From positions 58,211-93,571 of the forward strand of contig JACPNV010000016.1 in NCBI GenBank assembly GCA_016185305.1: a DNA stretch of 35,361 bases, written 5' to 3'. Below, one piece after another: positions 8,107 to 15,670 of the stretch (within the stretch, counting starts at the first letter, position 1; each line of letters begins with the position of its first letter). The DNA is from Actinomycetota bacterium. Lineage in GTDB: Bacteria; Actinomycetota; Acidimicrobiia; Acidimicrobiales; Acidimicrobilacustridaceae. The position numbers were made by a program, and so were the translations under genes. The notes under the pieces were generated by a model. That model was given only the letters and a program-made list of their open reading frames with translations. It did not search any database and was not told the DNA's origin.

Positions 8107-9615
8107 TCAGTGGCGGAAGTGGCGCTCGCCGGTGAAGACCATGGCGAGGCCGTGCTCGTCGGCGGCGGCGATGACCTCCTCGTCGCGGATGCTGCCGCCG
8201 GGCTGGAGGACCACCGCGGCGCCGGCCTCGACGGCGCCATCGAGGCCGTCGGGGAACGGGAAGAAGGCGTCGCTGGCGTAGACGCCGCCCTTGGCCCGGC
8301 CGGCCGCCTTCTCGCACGCCAGCCGCCCCGCATCGCGGCGGTTCTGCTGGCCGCACCCGATGCCGACGGCCTGGCGGTCGTTGACGAGGACGATGGCGTT
8401 GGAGGTGACCTTGGCGACCACTCGCCACGCCAGCTCGACGTCGGCCCATTGCGCGTCGGTCGGCTGGGCTTTGGTCACCACCTGCCACTGGTTGCGATCG
8501 ATGACGACGAGGTCGGGCGTCTGCACGAGGTAACCGCCGTCGATCGAGCGCAAGCTGGGCGCGGGCGGCGAGGGCACGGGCGCCTCGAGCACGCGCATGT
8601 TGCGCTTCTCGAGCAACAGCAGGAGCGCACCCTCGTCGAAGCCGGGCGCGATCAGCACTTCGGTGAACACCGGCTTGAGCGCCTCGGCGATCGCGACGGT
8701 CACCGGGCGGTTCAGGGCGACGATGCCCCCGTAGGCAGAAACCGGGTCGCACTCGTGCGCTCGGACGTACGCAGTCGAGATGTCGTCCGCCAGCGCTACC
8801 CCGCAGGGGTTGGCGTGCTTGATGACCACCGCCGCGGGATCGTCCCCCAGCGACCAGACCAACCGCCACGCGGCGTCGGCGTCATACACGTTGAGATAGG
8901 ACAGCTCCTTGCCACCGTGCTGCACCGCTGTCTCCCACCACCCGGACTCGCCGCGCGTCGCGTACCGGGCGCCGACCTGGTGCGGGTTCTCGCCGTAACG
9001 GAGCACCTCGCGGCGGTCGAGGGTCAGCGCGATCGTTGCGGGCAGCTCGGCGGACCCGGCTTCGCTGCCCACACCATCGAGCCACCGCACGATCTGGGCG
9101 TCATAGGTCGACGTCGTGGCATACGCCTTGCGCGCCAGACGGCGCCTGGTCGCGGCCGACAGCTCGCCGCCACCTCGCAGCTCGTCGAGCACGATCGTGT
9201 AGTCCGCCGGATCAACGACCACGCCGACGAACTCATGGTTCTTGGCGGCCGCTCGCACCATCGCCGGCCCCCCGATGTCGATGAGCTCGACCGACGGGTC
9301 GGACGAGAAGGGATAGAGGTTGACGACGACGAGGTCGATGCCCTCGATGCCGTACTCCTCCATGTCGGCCTGGTGCTCGGCGTCGTTGCGATCGGCGAGG
9401 ATGCCGCCGTGCACCTTCGGGTGCAGCGTGACGACCCGGTGTCCGAGGATCGCCGGCACGCCGGTGACATCCGCGACGTCGGTGACGGGGAGGCCCACCT
9501 CCGCGATCGCCCGTGCGGTGCCGCCACTCGACAGCAGCTCCCAACCGAGATCATGGAGACCTTTCGCCAGCTCGACCACGCCTGCCTTGTCATAGACCGA
9601 CAGCAACGCCTTCAC
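8107..9615 (-). CDS. purH: Bifunctional AICAR formyltransferase / IMP cyclohydrolase
   Basis: Catalyses the last two steps of de novo IMP synthesis: formylation of AICAR with 10-formyl-THF, then ring closure. The product has 502 residues, slightly shorter than the usual 510-530. The N-terminal MGS-like cyclohydrolase domain shows [52 protein letters not shown] and VVNLYPF. The transferase half shows LRYGENPHQ, the active-site KHANPCGVA and [16 protein letters not shown], and ends in [17 protein letters not shown]. The start is GTG 9615, whose GTG overlaps the purN stop (GTGA), so translation is coupled. Confidence 0.97.
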   Translation of the reverse strand: MKALLSVYDKAGVVELAKGLHDLGWELLSSGGTARAIAEVGLPVTDVADVTGVPAILGHRVVTLHPKVHGGILADRNDAEHQADMEEYGIEGIDLVVVNLYPFSSDPSVELIDIGGPAMVRAAAKNHEFVGVVVDPADYTIVLDELRGGGELSAATRRRLARKAYATTSTYDAQIVRWLDGVGSEAGSAELPATIALTLDRREVLRYGENPHQVGARYATRGESGWWETAVQHGGKELSYLNVYDADAAWRLVWSLGDDPAAVVIKHANPCGVALADDISTAYVRAHECDPVSAYGGIVALNRPVTVAIAEALKPVFTEVLIAPGFDEGALLLLLEKRNMRVLEAPVPSPPAPSLRSIDGGYLVQTPDLVVIDRNQWQVVTKAQPTDAQWADVELAWRVVAKVTSNAIVLVNDRQAVGIGCGQQNRRDAGRLACEKAAGRAKGGVYASDAFFPFPDGLDGAVEAGAAVVLQPGGSIRDEEVIAAADEHGLAMVFTGERHFRH

Positions 9616-10175
9616 AGCACGAACCCTCTTTCCATGATGTCTCTGACCGTCTGTACATACAGCGGGCGCTCGACCTGCTTGATGCGCTCGTGCAATGTGT
9701 CTTCGGTATCGCCCGCCTCGACCCCGACCGCGGCTTGGGCGAGAATCGGGCCGGCGTCGACCTCGTTGGTCGCGACGTGAACGGTGCAACCAGTGATCTT
9801 CACGCCCGCGGCGAGCGCATCGCGGACCGCATGCCAACCCTTGAACGAAGGCAGCAGCGCGGGATGGGTGTTGACGATGCGACCCTCGAACGCCTCGAAC
9901 ATGCTCTCGCCGAGGATCGTGCCGTAACCAGCCATAACGACCAGATCGATCTCGTACTTCTGCAACACGTCGATCGTCTGCTGGGTGTAGCCGTCGCGGT
10001 CGAAGTCGTTCCCGAAGCTGGTGCGCTCGATGAGCTCGTACGGCACCCCGTGATCCGTGGCGACATCGCTCGCCCGGCACGGCCGATCGAGCACGACGAG
10101 CTCGATCGAGATGCCGTCGTCGAGCATCGCTTCGAGGATCGTGCCGCTGCCCGACGCGAGCACGGCAGCACGCAA
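9612..10175 (-). CDS. purN: Phosphoribosylglycinamide formyltransferase
   Basis: Transfers the formyl group of 10-formyl-THF to GAR (third step of purine synthesis). With the start used here the product has 187 residues and begins LRAAVLASGSGT, which aligns with the normal PurN N-terminus. The catalytic residues are Asn102, His104 (VNTHPALLPSFKG) and Asp140 (TNEVDAGPIL), matching E. coli Asn106/His108/Asp144. TTG 10175 lies 1 nt after the stop of the upstream small gene (TGA-G-TTG), so reinitiation is likely. The alternative GTG at 10223 adds 16 residues without family resemblance and would overlap that gene by 47 nt. The 3' end overlaps purH by 4 nt. Confidence 0.9.
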   Translation of the reverse strand: MRAAVLASGSGTILEAMLDDGISIELVVLDRPCRASDVATDHGVPYELIERTSFGNDFDRDGYTQQTIDVLQKYEIDLVVMAGYGTILGESMFEAFEGRIVNTHPALLPSFKGWHAVRDALAAGVKITGCTVHVATNEVDAGPILAQAAVGVEAGDTEDTLHERIKQVERPLYVQTVRDIMERGFVL

Positions 10176-10176
10176 C

Positions 10177-10458
10177 TCAGTTGGCGACCCGTCCGACGCT
10201 CTCGCACCTGACACCGCGGGCACGGTAGCAGCACCCTGTCACGGCTCGGTCCGGTTTGTGGGCCGGTCCGCGCGGCGGCAACGGCTGGGGGCACAGCGAG
10301 CCGACGAGGCCCGCGATCGCGGCGTCTTCGAGGCCCTTGATCGTGGTCACCTTCGATGTCGAGCCGAACCCGATGGATGCCACCGGCTCGGTTCCGCATC
10401 GCCCACAGCGGGCGCCGCCGTACTGTGCCAGCCCGCACCCCGGGTACGTCGTCATCAT
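10177..10458 (-). CDS. Small Cys-containing protein upstream of purN, function unknown
   Basis: 93 residues, not recognised. It begins MMTTYPGCGLAQYGGARCGRCGTE, described here in parts: a Cys near residue 8 and a CGRC pair near 18-21, which suggests a zinc-ribbon-like knuckle, followed by a short helix region (VTTIKGLEDAAIAGLVGSL) and a basic, Cys-containing tail. The case for a real gene is a strong GGAGG 7 nt before ATG 10458 and a stop 1 nt before the purN start, making it the first gene of a tight trio with purN and purH. A second ATG at 10455 is possible. The C-terminal 40 residues are compositionally odd and could be non-conserved. Confidence 0.6.
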   Translation of the reverse strand: MMTTYPGCGLAQYGGARCGRCGTEPVASIGFGSTSKVTTIKGLEDAAIAGLVGSLCPQPLPPRGPAHKPDRAVTGCCYRARGVRCESVGRVAN

Positions 10459-10614
10459 CAGTGTTCCTCCATCCGCGGCGGCCACCGCAACGCGGGACGC
10501 GAAGCCGGTCGGTTGCTCGGGAATGCGAGGCGCGCCGGAACGGTTGGTGACACGGAATCGATGAACAGCCGGTCGAGGCAACGCGCCCGGGGGCTGACCG
10601 AGCCGGGAGCCACC

Positions 10615-11253
10615 ATGTCAGACCCTTCCTTTGCCAGGTCGGAGCGCCACCACCTCGCCGACGCGATGCTGGACCTCGGTGCCGACGCACAAACGTTGTG
10701 CGAGGGCTGGACCAACTACGACATGGCGGCTCATGTGGTGGTGCGGGAACGCAAACCGCTCACGGGCCTGGGCATCATGGTGCCCGCCTTCCACTCCTTG
10801 CACGACAACGCGATCGTCAAGGCCAAGCGTCGGCACTCGTTCCAGGCGCTCGTGGACAAGTTCCGCGGCGGTCCGCCGTTCACGTGGAAGGCCGTCGACG
10901 GGCTGTTCAACACGCAGGAGTACTTCATCCACACCGAGGATGTCCGCCGGGGTCCCGGCGACCACACGCCCCGTCCCGAAGCCGAGATCGCCGACCTGGA
11001 GGTCGCGCTCTGGAAGACGCTGCGGCGCGGCGCGAAGCTCATGGCGCGGGGCATCAAAGGCGTCGGGGTCGATCTCGTCGCACCCGATGGTGATGTGATC
11101 CACGCCCGGACCGGCTCGGAGACCGTGACGATCGCCGGCCGCCCCGGCGAAATCGTGCTGTACCTCGCGGGAAGGCGCAGTGCGGCCCAGGTGAAGCTCG
11201 AAGGCTCGCCCGAAGCCATCGCGATCGCCGAAGGCGCCGGGCTCGGCATCTGA
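10615..11253 (+). CDS. TIGR03085-like DinB-fold protein (maleylpyruvate-isomerase-type)
   Basis: 212 residues, resembling the actinobacterial TIGR03085 family, part of the DinB/mycothiol-dependent maleylpyruvate-isomerase-like superfamily. Typical features: the opening RSERHHLADAMLDLGADAQTLCEGW, seen in pieces, then YDMAAHVVVRERKPL with the family's conserved His, and a second His in NTQEYFIHTEDVRR. The C-terminal half (VDLVAPDGDVIHAR ... GRPGEIVLYLAGRR ... LEGSPEAIAIAEGA) resembles the wrapping domain of this family. The metal ligands are inferred; the reaction is unknown. ATG 10615 follows CGGGAG by 6 nt; an in-frame ATG at 10561 lacks such a site. It ends at a strong terminator hairpin shared with sucD. 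Confidence 0.8.
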   Translation: MSDPSFARSERHHLADAMLDLGADAQTLCEGWTNYDMAAHVVVRERKPLTGLGIMVPAFHSLHDNAIVKAKRRHSFQALVDKFRGGPPFTWKAVDGLFNTQEYFIHTEDVRRGPGDHTPRPEAEIADLEVALWKTLRRGAKLMARGIKGVGVDLVAPDGDVIHARTGSETVTIAGRPGEIVLYLAGRRSAAQVKLEGSPEAIAIAEGAGLGI

Positions 11254-11275
11254 TCCTCGACGGGCGTTACAACCA

Positions 11276-11303
11276 ACGGAGCCGGCCATGAGGCCGGCTC
11301 CGT
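11276..11303. terminator. Bidirectional terminator hairpin
   Basis: ACGGAGCCGGCC (11276-11287) and GGCCGGCTCCGT (11292-11303) form a perfect 12-bp GC-rich stem with an ATGA tetraloop. It lies between the convergent stops of the TIGR03085-like gene (11253) and sucD (11326). There is no U-tract, as is common in actinomycetes. Confidence 0.85.
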
Positions 11304-11325
11304 CGCGATCAGGTCCCGTCCGGCG

Positions 11326-12161
11326 CTACGCCCAGCCGTTCTCCTTCACGATCTGCACCATCAGCTCGCCTGCCTCGGTCGGGTTCTGGCCGACCTTCAC
11401 CCCGGCTGCTGACAGCGCCTCCATCTTGCCTCGCGCGGTGCCCTTCCCGCCGGAGACGATTGCCCCTGCGTGGCCCATCTTCTTGCCGGCAGGAGCAGTG
11501 ACGCCAGCGACGTAGGCCGACACGGGCTTGGTCATCTTGTTCTGGATGAACTCGGCCGCTTCCTCCTCGGCGGAACCACCGATCTCGCCGATCATCATCA
11601 CCGCTTTGGTCTCGGGGTCGGCCTCGAAGCGCTCGAGGCAGTCGATGAAGCTCGTGCCCGGAACGGGGTCGCCGCCGATGCCCACACACGTCGTCACGCC
11701 GATGTCGTGGAGCTTGAGCTCGTACAGCGCCTGGTAGGTGAGCGTGCCCGAGCGGCTGACGATGCCGACCGGGCCGCCCTCCTTGGCGATGTGGCCGGCG
11801 GTGATGCCGATGTTGCACTTGCCCGGGCTGATGATGCCGGGGCAGTTCGGGCCGAGCAGCCGCACGGCAGGGAAGTCGCGGCGCAACACGTTGTAGAACC
11901 AGGCCTCGTCGTGCGCGGGCACGCCTTCACGCCCGGGGCCGGGATGAAGATGCACGACACGTCGGCGCCCGTCTCGTTCACCGCGTCCGTCACGTTGCCG
12001 AAGATCGGGATGCCATCGACGTCGGTGCCGGCCTTCTTCGGGTTGGTGCCGGCGACGACGTTCGTGCCGTAGTCGCGGTTGAGCAGGCCGTAGTAACGAC
12101 CCTGGCTTCCGGTCAGCCCCTGGTAGACGACCTTGGTGTTCTCGTCAACGAAGATCGACAC
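11326..12161 (-). pseudogene. sucD: Succinyl-CoA synthetase alpha subunit, frame broken by a short deletion
   Basis: SucD binds CoA and carries the phospho-His of succinyl-CoA synthetase (TCA cycle substrate-level phosphorylation). The N-terminal part (GTG 12161 to about 11928) reads [20 protein letters not shown] ... [11 protein letters not shown]. The C-terminal part, in another frame (about 11928 to TAG 11326), reads [10 protein letters not shown] ... [20 protein letters not shown] ... [12 protein letters not shown] ... [12 protein letters not shown] ... [17 protein letters not shown], including the active-site His. Compared with E. coli SucD, about 19 residues (DSILEAIDAGIKLIITITE in E. 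coli) are missing at the junction. A 58-nt loss between two GAAGG copies fits exactly. It may be a genuine lesion or an assembly error; the rest is perfectly conserved. The start lies 1 nt after the sucC stop. Confidence 0.85.
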
Positions 12162-12162
12162 G

Positions 12163-13305
12163 TCAGTTGCTCCCAGCGAGCTCGACCACCTTGCGGGCGG
12201 CGTCCAGCATGGTCGGCTGCATCTGCAGCTTGTCGCTCAGATGCGGTCGGAGGATGTCGTGACCCTCGTCGGCGTTGGTGCCGTCGAGGCGTATCACGAT
12301 CGGGCTTCCGATGTCGATGCGATCGAGAGCAGCGATGATGCCGTTGGCCACCTCCTCGCCGCGGGTGATGCCGCCGAAGATGTTGATGAAGATCGACTGC
12401 ACGCGAGGGTCGTTGTCGATGATGCGGAGGGCGGCCACGAACTTGTCGGCATCGGCCCCGCCGCCGACGTCGAGGAAGTTCGCCGGCTCGCCGCCCACCT
12501 GGTTCACGACGTCGAGCGTGCTCATGGCCAGCCCGGCCCCGTTGGCGATGATGCCGACGTTGCCATCGAGACCGACGTACTGCAGGCCCGCGGTGTGCGC
12601 CGCCTGCTCACGATCGTCCCGCACCTGCGTCAGCTCGTAGTCGCCCCACTCGTGCCGGTACTCGGCGTTGTTGTCGAGGGTGACCTTGGCGTCGAGTGCG
12701 TGCACCGCGCCGTCGGTCTTGACGATGAGCGGGTTGATCTCGACGAGATCGGCATCGCCCTCGGTGTAGGCCCGGTAGAGCTTGAGGAGGATGTCGACCG
12801 TGCCGTCGGTCGCGTCGGGGTCGAGCTTCGCCGCCACGACCCAGGCCCGGGCGGACGGCTCGTCGAGCCCCTCGATCGGATCGATCCAGATCTTGGCGAT
12901 GGCGTCGGGATCGTTCTCCGCGACCGTCTCGATCTCGACCCCGCCTTGCGCGGACAGCATGCCCATGTGCTTCTTCTCGGAGCGATCGAGGGTGAAGCTC
13001 GCGTAGTACTCCTCGGCGATGTCGGAGGCGTGCTCGACCCACACGATGCGAACGGTGTGGCCCTTGATGTCCATGCCGAGGATGTTGCCGGCATGCTCGC
13101 GCATCTCTTCCTCGGTGGTGGCCAGCTTCACGCCGCCCGCCTTGCCGCGACCGCCGACGTGCACCTGGGCCTTGACGACCACCGGGTAGCCGACGGCTTC
13201 GGCCGCGTCGACGGCCTCGGCCACCGTGTCGACCGCCCGCCCGTCTGACACCGGGATCGCGAACGAGGCGAAGAACTGCTTTCCCTGGTATTCGAGAAGA
13301 TCCAT
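12163..13305 (-). CDS. sucC: Succinyl-CoA synthetase beta subunit (ADP/GDP-forming)
   Basis: ATP-grasp nucleotide-binding subunit of succinyl-CoA synthetase; 380 residues (388 in E. coli). Recognised: MDLLEYQGKQFFASFAIPV at the start, VVKAQVHVGGRGKAGGVK, EEYYASFTLDRS, DLVEINPLIV with the metal-binding Glu/Asn, ALDAKVTLDNNAEYRH, NGAGLAMSTLDVV, GGEPANFLDVGGGAD and FGGITRGEEVANGI. ATG 13305 begins the conserved N-terminus; the open frame upstream has no family resemblance. There is no Shine-Dalgarno sequence, but a TACGGT -10-like box ends 9 nt upstream, so a leaderless or very short leader mRNA is likely. sucD follows after 1 nt. Confidence 0.97.
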   Translation of the reverse strand: MDLLEYQGKQFFASFAIPVSDGRAVDTVAEAVDAAEAVGYPVVVKAQVHVGGRGKAGGVKLATTEEEMREHAGNILGMDIKGHTVRIVWVEHASDIAEEYYASFTLDRSEKKHMGMLSAQGGVEIETVAENDPDAIAKIWIDPIEGLDEPSARAWVVAAKLDPDATDGTVDILLKLYRAYTEGDADLVEINPLIVKTDGAVHALDAKVTLDNNAEYRHEWGDYELTQVRDDREQAAHTAGLQYVGLDGNVGIIANGAGLAMSTLDVVNQVGGEPANFLDVGGGADADKFVAALRIIDNDPRVQSIFINIFGGITRGEEVANGIIAALDRIDIGSPIVIRLDGTNADEGHDILRPHLSDKLQMQPTMLDAARKVVELAGSN

Positions 13306-13314
13306 CGGGCGGAC

Positions 13315-13334
13315 ACCGTAGCGAACACGTTCGC
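13315..13334 (-). promoter_or_regulatory. sucC -10-like box and adjoining palindrome
   Basis: On the minus strand TACGGT (13320-13315) ends 9 nt before the sucC ATG. Directly upstream lies the perfect inverted repeat GCGAAC-AC-GTTCGC (13321-13334). A regulator bound there would cover the -10/-35 spacer. The palindrome is visible; promoter and operator roles are inferred. Confidence 0.4.
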
Positions 13335-13419
13335 GGGCGGCGAAACGCCGGCCCCCGCCGCGAACCAACCGAACCGGGCCACCACCCGCGCCGAAACCAG
13401 CGCGCCAGCCGGCCCAGTT

Positions 13420-13460
13420 CGTCAGTGGGGCATCGTCAGTGGGGCATCGTCAGTGGGGCT
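13420..13460. repeat. Three tandem copies of a 14-bp unit
   Basis: The unit CGTCAGTGGGGCAT repeats at 13420-13433 and 13434-13447, with a third copy lacking the last base or two at 13448-13460. It sits in the 171-bp gap between the inactive clpP paralogue (stop 13477) and the sucC promoter. On the minus strand each unit reads ATGCCCCACTGACG and contains a tiny ATG-to-TGA frame. Probably a slippage-prone spacer. Confidence 0.8.
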
Positions 13461-13476
13461 CGTCGGTTCGGCGCCG

Positions 13477-14094
13477 TCAGCGGGTGCGGTCGGCGAGGCT
13501 GGCCGCGACGGCGTCCGCCGCCGGAATCGGATGGCCCCGGGTGAAGTGGTCGCAAACCTCGTCTCGGGAGAACGCCGATCGACGAGCGAGCTCATCGGCC
13601 AGTCGGCCTTCGAGCTCGCGCCGCTGATCGGCGAGCGCGGCGACCTGGTCCGTTGTGCCGGTGACGCTCGGCTCCGGTTCGAGGCGGAGGCAGACGCTGG
13701 CGTTCGGAGCGACGAGTCGCTCGCCGGTCGCCAGCGCGAGCAGCAGCGCCGCGGTGCCGTTGGCTTGCCCGATGGCGGTGGCCGCGACGGGTGAGTGGCA
13801 TCCCGCGATCGTGTCGAGCACAGGGACGATCGCGGTCAGCGGCCCGCCGGTGCTGTTGACCAACAGCGTGATCGCGTCGTCGCGACGGCCGTCGAACGTG
13901 AGGAGCTGCGCCACGATGTCGTTCGCCGCCGCGTCGTCGATCCGGCCGCGGACGAAGACGATGCGCCGATCGGCCAACGCTCGGACAGGATCGTCGCGCG
14001 CAGGATCGGACACGGTGGGGATGATGAGCGGCGACGGCGCGACAGGTTCCTCCTCTCGCTTGGTTGGGTCGACGTACGGAAACGGAGCGCTCAT
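13477..14094 (-). CDS. ClpP-family protein lacking catalytic Ser and His (inactive paralogue)
   Basis: 205 residues with the ClpP fold but a damaged active site. Aligned to the neighbouring active Clp[15 protein letters not shown] becomes [16 protein letters not shown], so the nucleophile Ser is Gly113. NARVLIHQP becomes [10 protein letters not shown], so the catalytic His is replaced (Arg137 by position). The Asp of the triad appears kept (Asp182 in CDHFTRG), as does the substrate-strand GG (STGGPL). The N-terminus has an extra 25 or so residues ([20 protein letters not shown]). ATG 14094 overlaps the clpP stop (ATGA), so the two proteins are made in coupled amounts. By analogy with ClpR of chloroplasts and cyanobacteria, it may build mixed ClpP rings as a non-catalytic subunit; that is inference. 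Confidence 0.85.
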   Translation of the reverse strand: MSAPFPYVDPTKREEEPVAPSPLIIPTVSDPARDDPVRALADRRIVFVRGRIDDAAANDIVAQLLTFDGRRDDAITLLVNSTGGPLTAIVPVLDTIAGCHSPVAATAIGQANGTAALLLALATGERLVAPNASVCLRLEPEPSVTGTTDQVAALADQRRELEGRLADELARRSAFSRDEVCDHFTRGHPIPAADAVAASLADRTR

Positions 14095-14699
14095 CGGGCG
14101 ATGCCGGCGACGGGCCGCAGCACGCGCGTCTCGATGATCTCGTCGACCAGGCCGTAGTTCACTGCATCCTCACCTCGCAGGATGTAGTCACGGTCGATGT
14201 CCGCGAGGATGCGTTCGCGCGGCTGCCCGGTCGCGTGCGCGAGCACACCGACCATGCGGTTGCGCAGCTCCACCGTCTCGCGTATCTGGATCTCGAGATC
14301 GACCGATTGCCCCTGCGCGCCGCCGTGCGGTTGGTGGATCAGCACCCGGGCATTCGGGAGCGCGAGCCGCCGGCCGGGCGTGCCGGCGGCGAGCAGCACG
14401 GCCGCCGCCGACGCGGCCTGACCGACGCAGATGGTGGAGATCGGCGCGTGGATGAACTGCATCGTGTCATGGATGGCGAAGAGGGCGATCATGTCGCCAC
14501 CGGGCGAGTTGATGTAGAGGCTGATCTCTTTGTCCTGGCTCTCGCCCTCGAGGTGCAGGAGCTGGGCGATGACCAGGTTGGCGACCTGGTCGTCGATCGG
14601 CGAGCCGAGGAACACGATGCGCTCTCGCAGCAACCTCGAATAGATGTCGTAGGCGCGCTCGCCCCGGCTGCTGCTCTCGAGAACGGTGGGTATGAGCAT
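14091..14699 (-). CDS. clpP: ATP-dependent Clp protease proteolytic subunit (active)
   Basis: Serine peptidase that assembles into tetradecameric barrels and degrades unfolded proteins fed by ClpX or ClpC. 202 residues; the triad is complete: Ser97 in VGQAASAAA, His122 in VLIHQPHGG, Asp171 in [19 protein letters not shown] and the terminal [12 protein letters not shown] are typical. ATG 14699 has GAGGAG about 6 nt upstream. It overlaps the inactive paralogue by 4 nt. Upstream, in a 113-bp divergent gap, lie two operator-like inverted repeats for the ArsR operon; the nearer one is 45 bp from this start and could affect clpP as well. Confidence 0.96.
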   Translation of the reverse strand: MLIPTVLESSSRGERAYDIYSRLLRERIVFLGSPIDDQVANLVIAQLLHLEGESQDKEISLYINSPGGDMIALFAIHDTMQFIHAPISTICVGQAASAAAVLLAAGTPGRRLALPNARVLIHQPHGGAQGQSVDLEIQIRETVELRNRMVGVLAHATGQPRERILADIDRDYILRGEDAVNYGLVDEIIETRVLRPVAGIAR

Positions 14700-14743
14700 G
14701 TCGGCTCCTCGGTGTCCGGCGCGCGTGGGCCGCCAGGTGACCT

Positions 14744-14767
14744 ATGCGCAACTGATGGGTTGCGCAT
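14744..14767. promoter_or_regulatory. Predicted ArsR operator site 1
   Basis: Perfect 9-bp inverted repeat ATGCGCAAC-N6-GTTGCGCAT. Its core GCAAC-N6-GTTGC recurs at site 2, 46 bp away, in the same spacing. It lies in the divergent region between clpP and the SRPBCC-ArsR operon. Confidence 0.7.
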
Positions 14768-14777
14768 CAGCGTACGG

Positions 14778-14813
14778 TTGCCCGGGTGGATGCGCAACCG
14801 TAGAGTTGCGGGA
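14778..14813 (+). promoter_or_regulatory. Leaderless promoter with ArsR operator site 2
   Basis: TTGCCC (14778-14783), a 17-bp spacer and TAGAGT (14801-14806) form a good sigma70-type promoter. Six bases later comes the ATG of the SRPBCC gene at 14813, so transcription would start at the first base of the start codon. Operator site 2, ATGCGCAAC-N6-GTTGCG (14790-14810), overlays the -10 box. A further pair TACGGTTGC (14773-14781)/GCAACCGTA (14794-14802) straddles the spacer. Repression by blocking polymerase is the obvious reading. Confidence 0.65.
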
Positions 14814-15229
14814 TGGAAGAGTCCCAGGTCGAGCACGCCGTCTCCGTCGAAGCGCCACCGGAGGAGGTGTGGTCGGCGCTCACCGACGACGGCGAGCTGT
14901 CGAGCTGGCTGGGCGACCACGCGGAGATCGACCCGGTGCCCGGGGGCGAGGGTCAGGTCGTCGACGACGACGGCGTCCTGCGGCGCATCCGGGTCGACGA
15001 AGTCGAGGAGGGCCGGTCGATCCGCTGGACGTGGTGGCCCGAGCCGAGCGAGGACGACGCCACGTCGGTCGAGATCACGATCGTCCCTGACGGTGGCGGC
15101 AGCGAGGTGCGCGTCGTCGAGACGGCCCCCGTTGCCTCCGCGAGCGCCGAGTGGTCGAGCCGCATGCTCAGCCTCGAGCTGGCGACACTGACCCGGCACG
15201 CGCTCGTGGGCGTGGCCATCTGCGTCTGA
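14813..15229 (+). CDS. SRPBCC / AHSA1-like domain protein
   Basis: 138 residues of the START/Bet v 1 (SRPBCC) fold, AHSA1 subgroup. The opening HAVSVEAPPEEVWSALTDDGELSSWLG is the standard strand-helix start of this group (shown in full nowhere else). A central GGEGQVVDDDGVLRRIRVDEVE and RSIRWTWWPE follow, then SVEITIVPDGGGSEVRVVET. These proteins bind small hydrophobic ligands, or are of unknown role. Genes for them are often paired with an ArsR regulator that controls both, as here: the ArsR start is 6 nt after this stop. ATG 14813 has no Shine-Dalgarno sequence; a promoter placed 6 nt upstream implies leaderless translation. Confidence 0.88.
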   Translation: MEESQVEHAVSVEAPPEEVWSALTDDGELSSWLGDHAEIDPVPGGEGQVVDDDGVLRRIRVDEVEEGRSIRWTWWPEPSEDDATSVEITIVPDGGGSEVRVVETAPVASASAEWSSRMLSLELATLTRHALVGVAICV

Positions 15230-15235
15230 CGACCC

Positions 15236-15571
15236 GTGCCGCGACGCCCCGACCCGGTAACAACCGATGCGGTGTTCGGCGCGCTCGCTGACCCGATGCG
15301 CCGGGCACTGTTGCGCGCCGTCGTCGACAGAGCGCCGGTGACTGCGACCGAACTGGCCGCGGACCTTCCGATCTCACGCCAAGCCGTGGCGAAGCACCTC
15401 ACGGTTCTCACCGATGCCGGCCTGGTCGAGCCGACGCGCGTCGGGCGGGAGGCTCGGTTCGAAGCGCGCACGGAGAACCTCGAACCGGCATCGAGCTGGA
15501 TCACCGAGACCAGCTCGGCATGGGAGAAGCGCTTCGACCGCCTGCAACGGCGGTTGCAACGCAAGCGATAG
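15236..15571 (+). CDS. ArsR-family winged-helix transcriptional regulator
   Basis: 111 residues. The opening VFGALADPMRRALLRAVVDR and the recognition helix LPISRQAVAKHLTVLTDAGLV followed by the wing EPTRVGREARFEAR are the classic ArsR/SmtB layout (cited in parts). There is no CXC metal site in the recognition helix region, so it probably senses something other than arsenite. The C-terminus is a basic helix (WEKRFDRLQRRLQRKR). The start is GTG 15236. Second gene of the SRPBCC operon and the likely binder of the two GCAAC-N6-GTTGC operators at 14744-14813. Confidence 0.92.
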   Translation: MPRRPDPVTTDAVFGALADPMRRALLRAVVDRAPVTATELAADLPISRQAVAKHLTVLTDAGLVEPTRVGREARFEARTENLEPASSWITETSSAWEKRFDRLQRRLQRKR

Positions 15572-15670
15572 CGGATCGCCGGGCGCTATGGCAGCACGGG
15601 TACCAGCCGCCGGTTGGGCGACGCCGAACGTGTCGCCAAGGTCGGCGGTGGTCGTGGTCAGCGAGACTGA

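Noticed and set aside
8110..9780. 556-codon plus-strand frame opposite purH.
   Set aside because: Antisense to intact purH with no recognisable motif.
12133..13248. Long plus-strand open frame opposite sucC (371 codons).
   Set aside because: High-GC shadow frame: Arg/Val/Asp-biased, without domain resemblance, while the other strand gives a complete SucC.
13420..13460. Three direct repeats as a possible CRISPR remnant.
   Set aside because: Units are 14 bp and contiguous, with no spacers and no cas genes.
15572..15670. Gap between arsR and the FKBP gene examined for a terminator or small RNA.
   Set aside because: No clear inverted repeat or promoter-like element.
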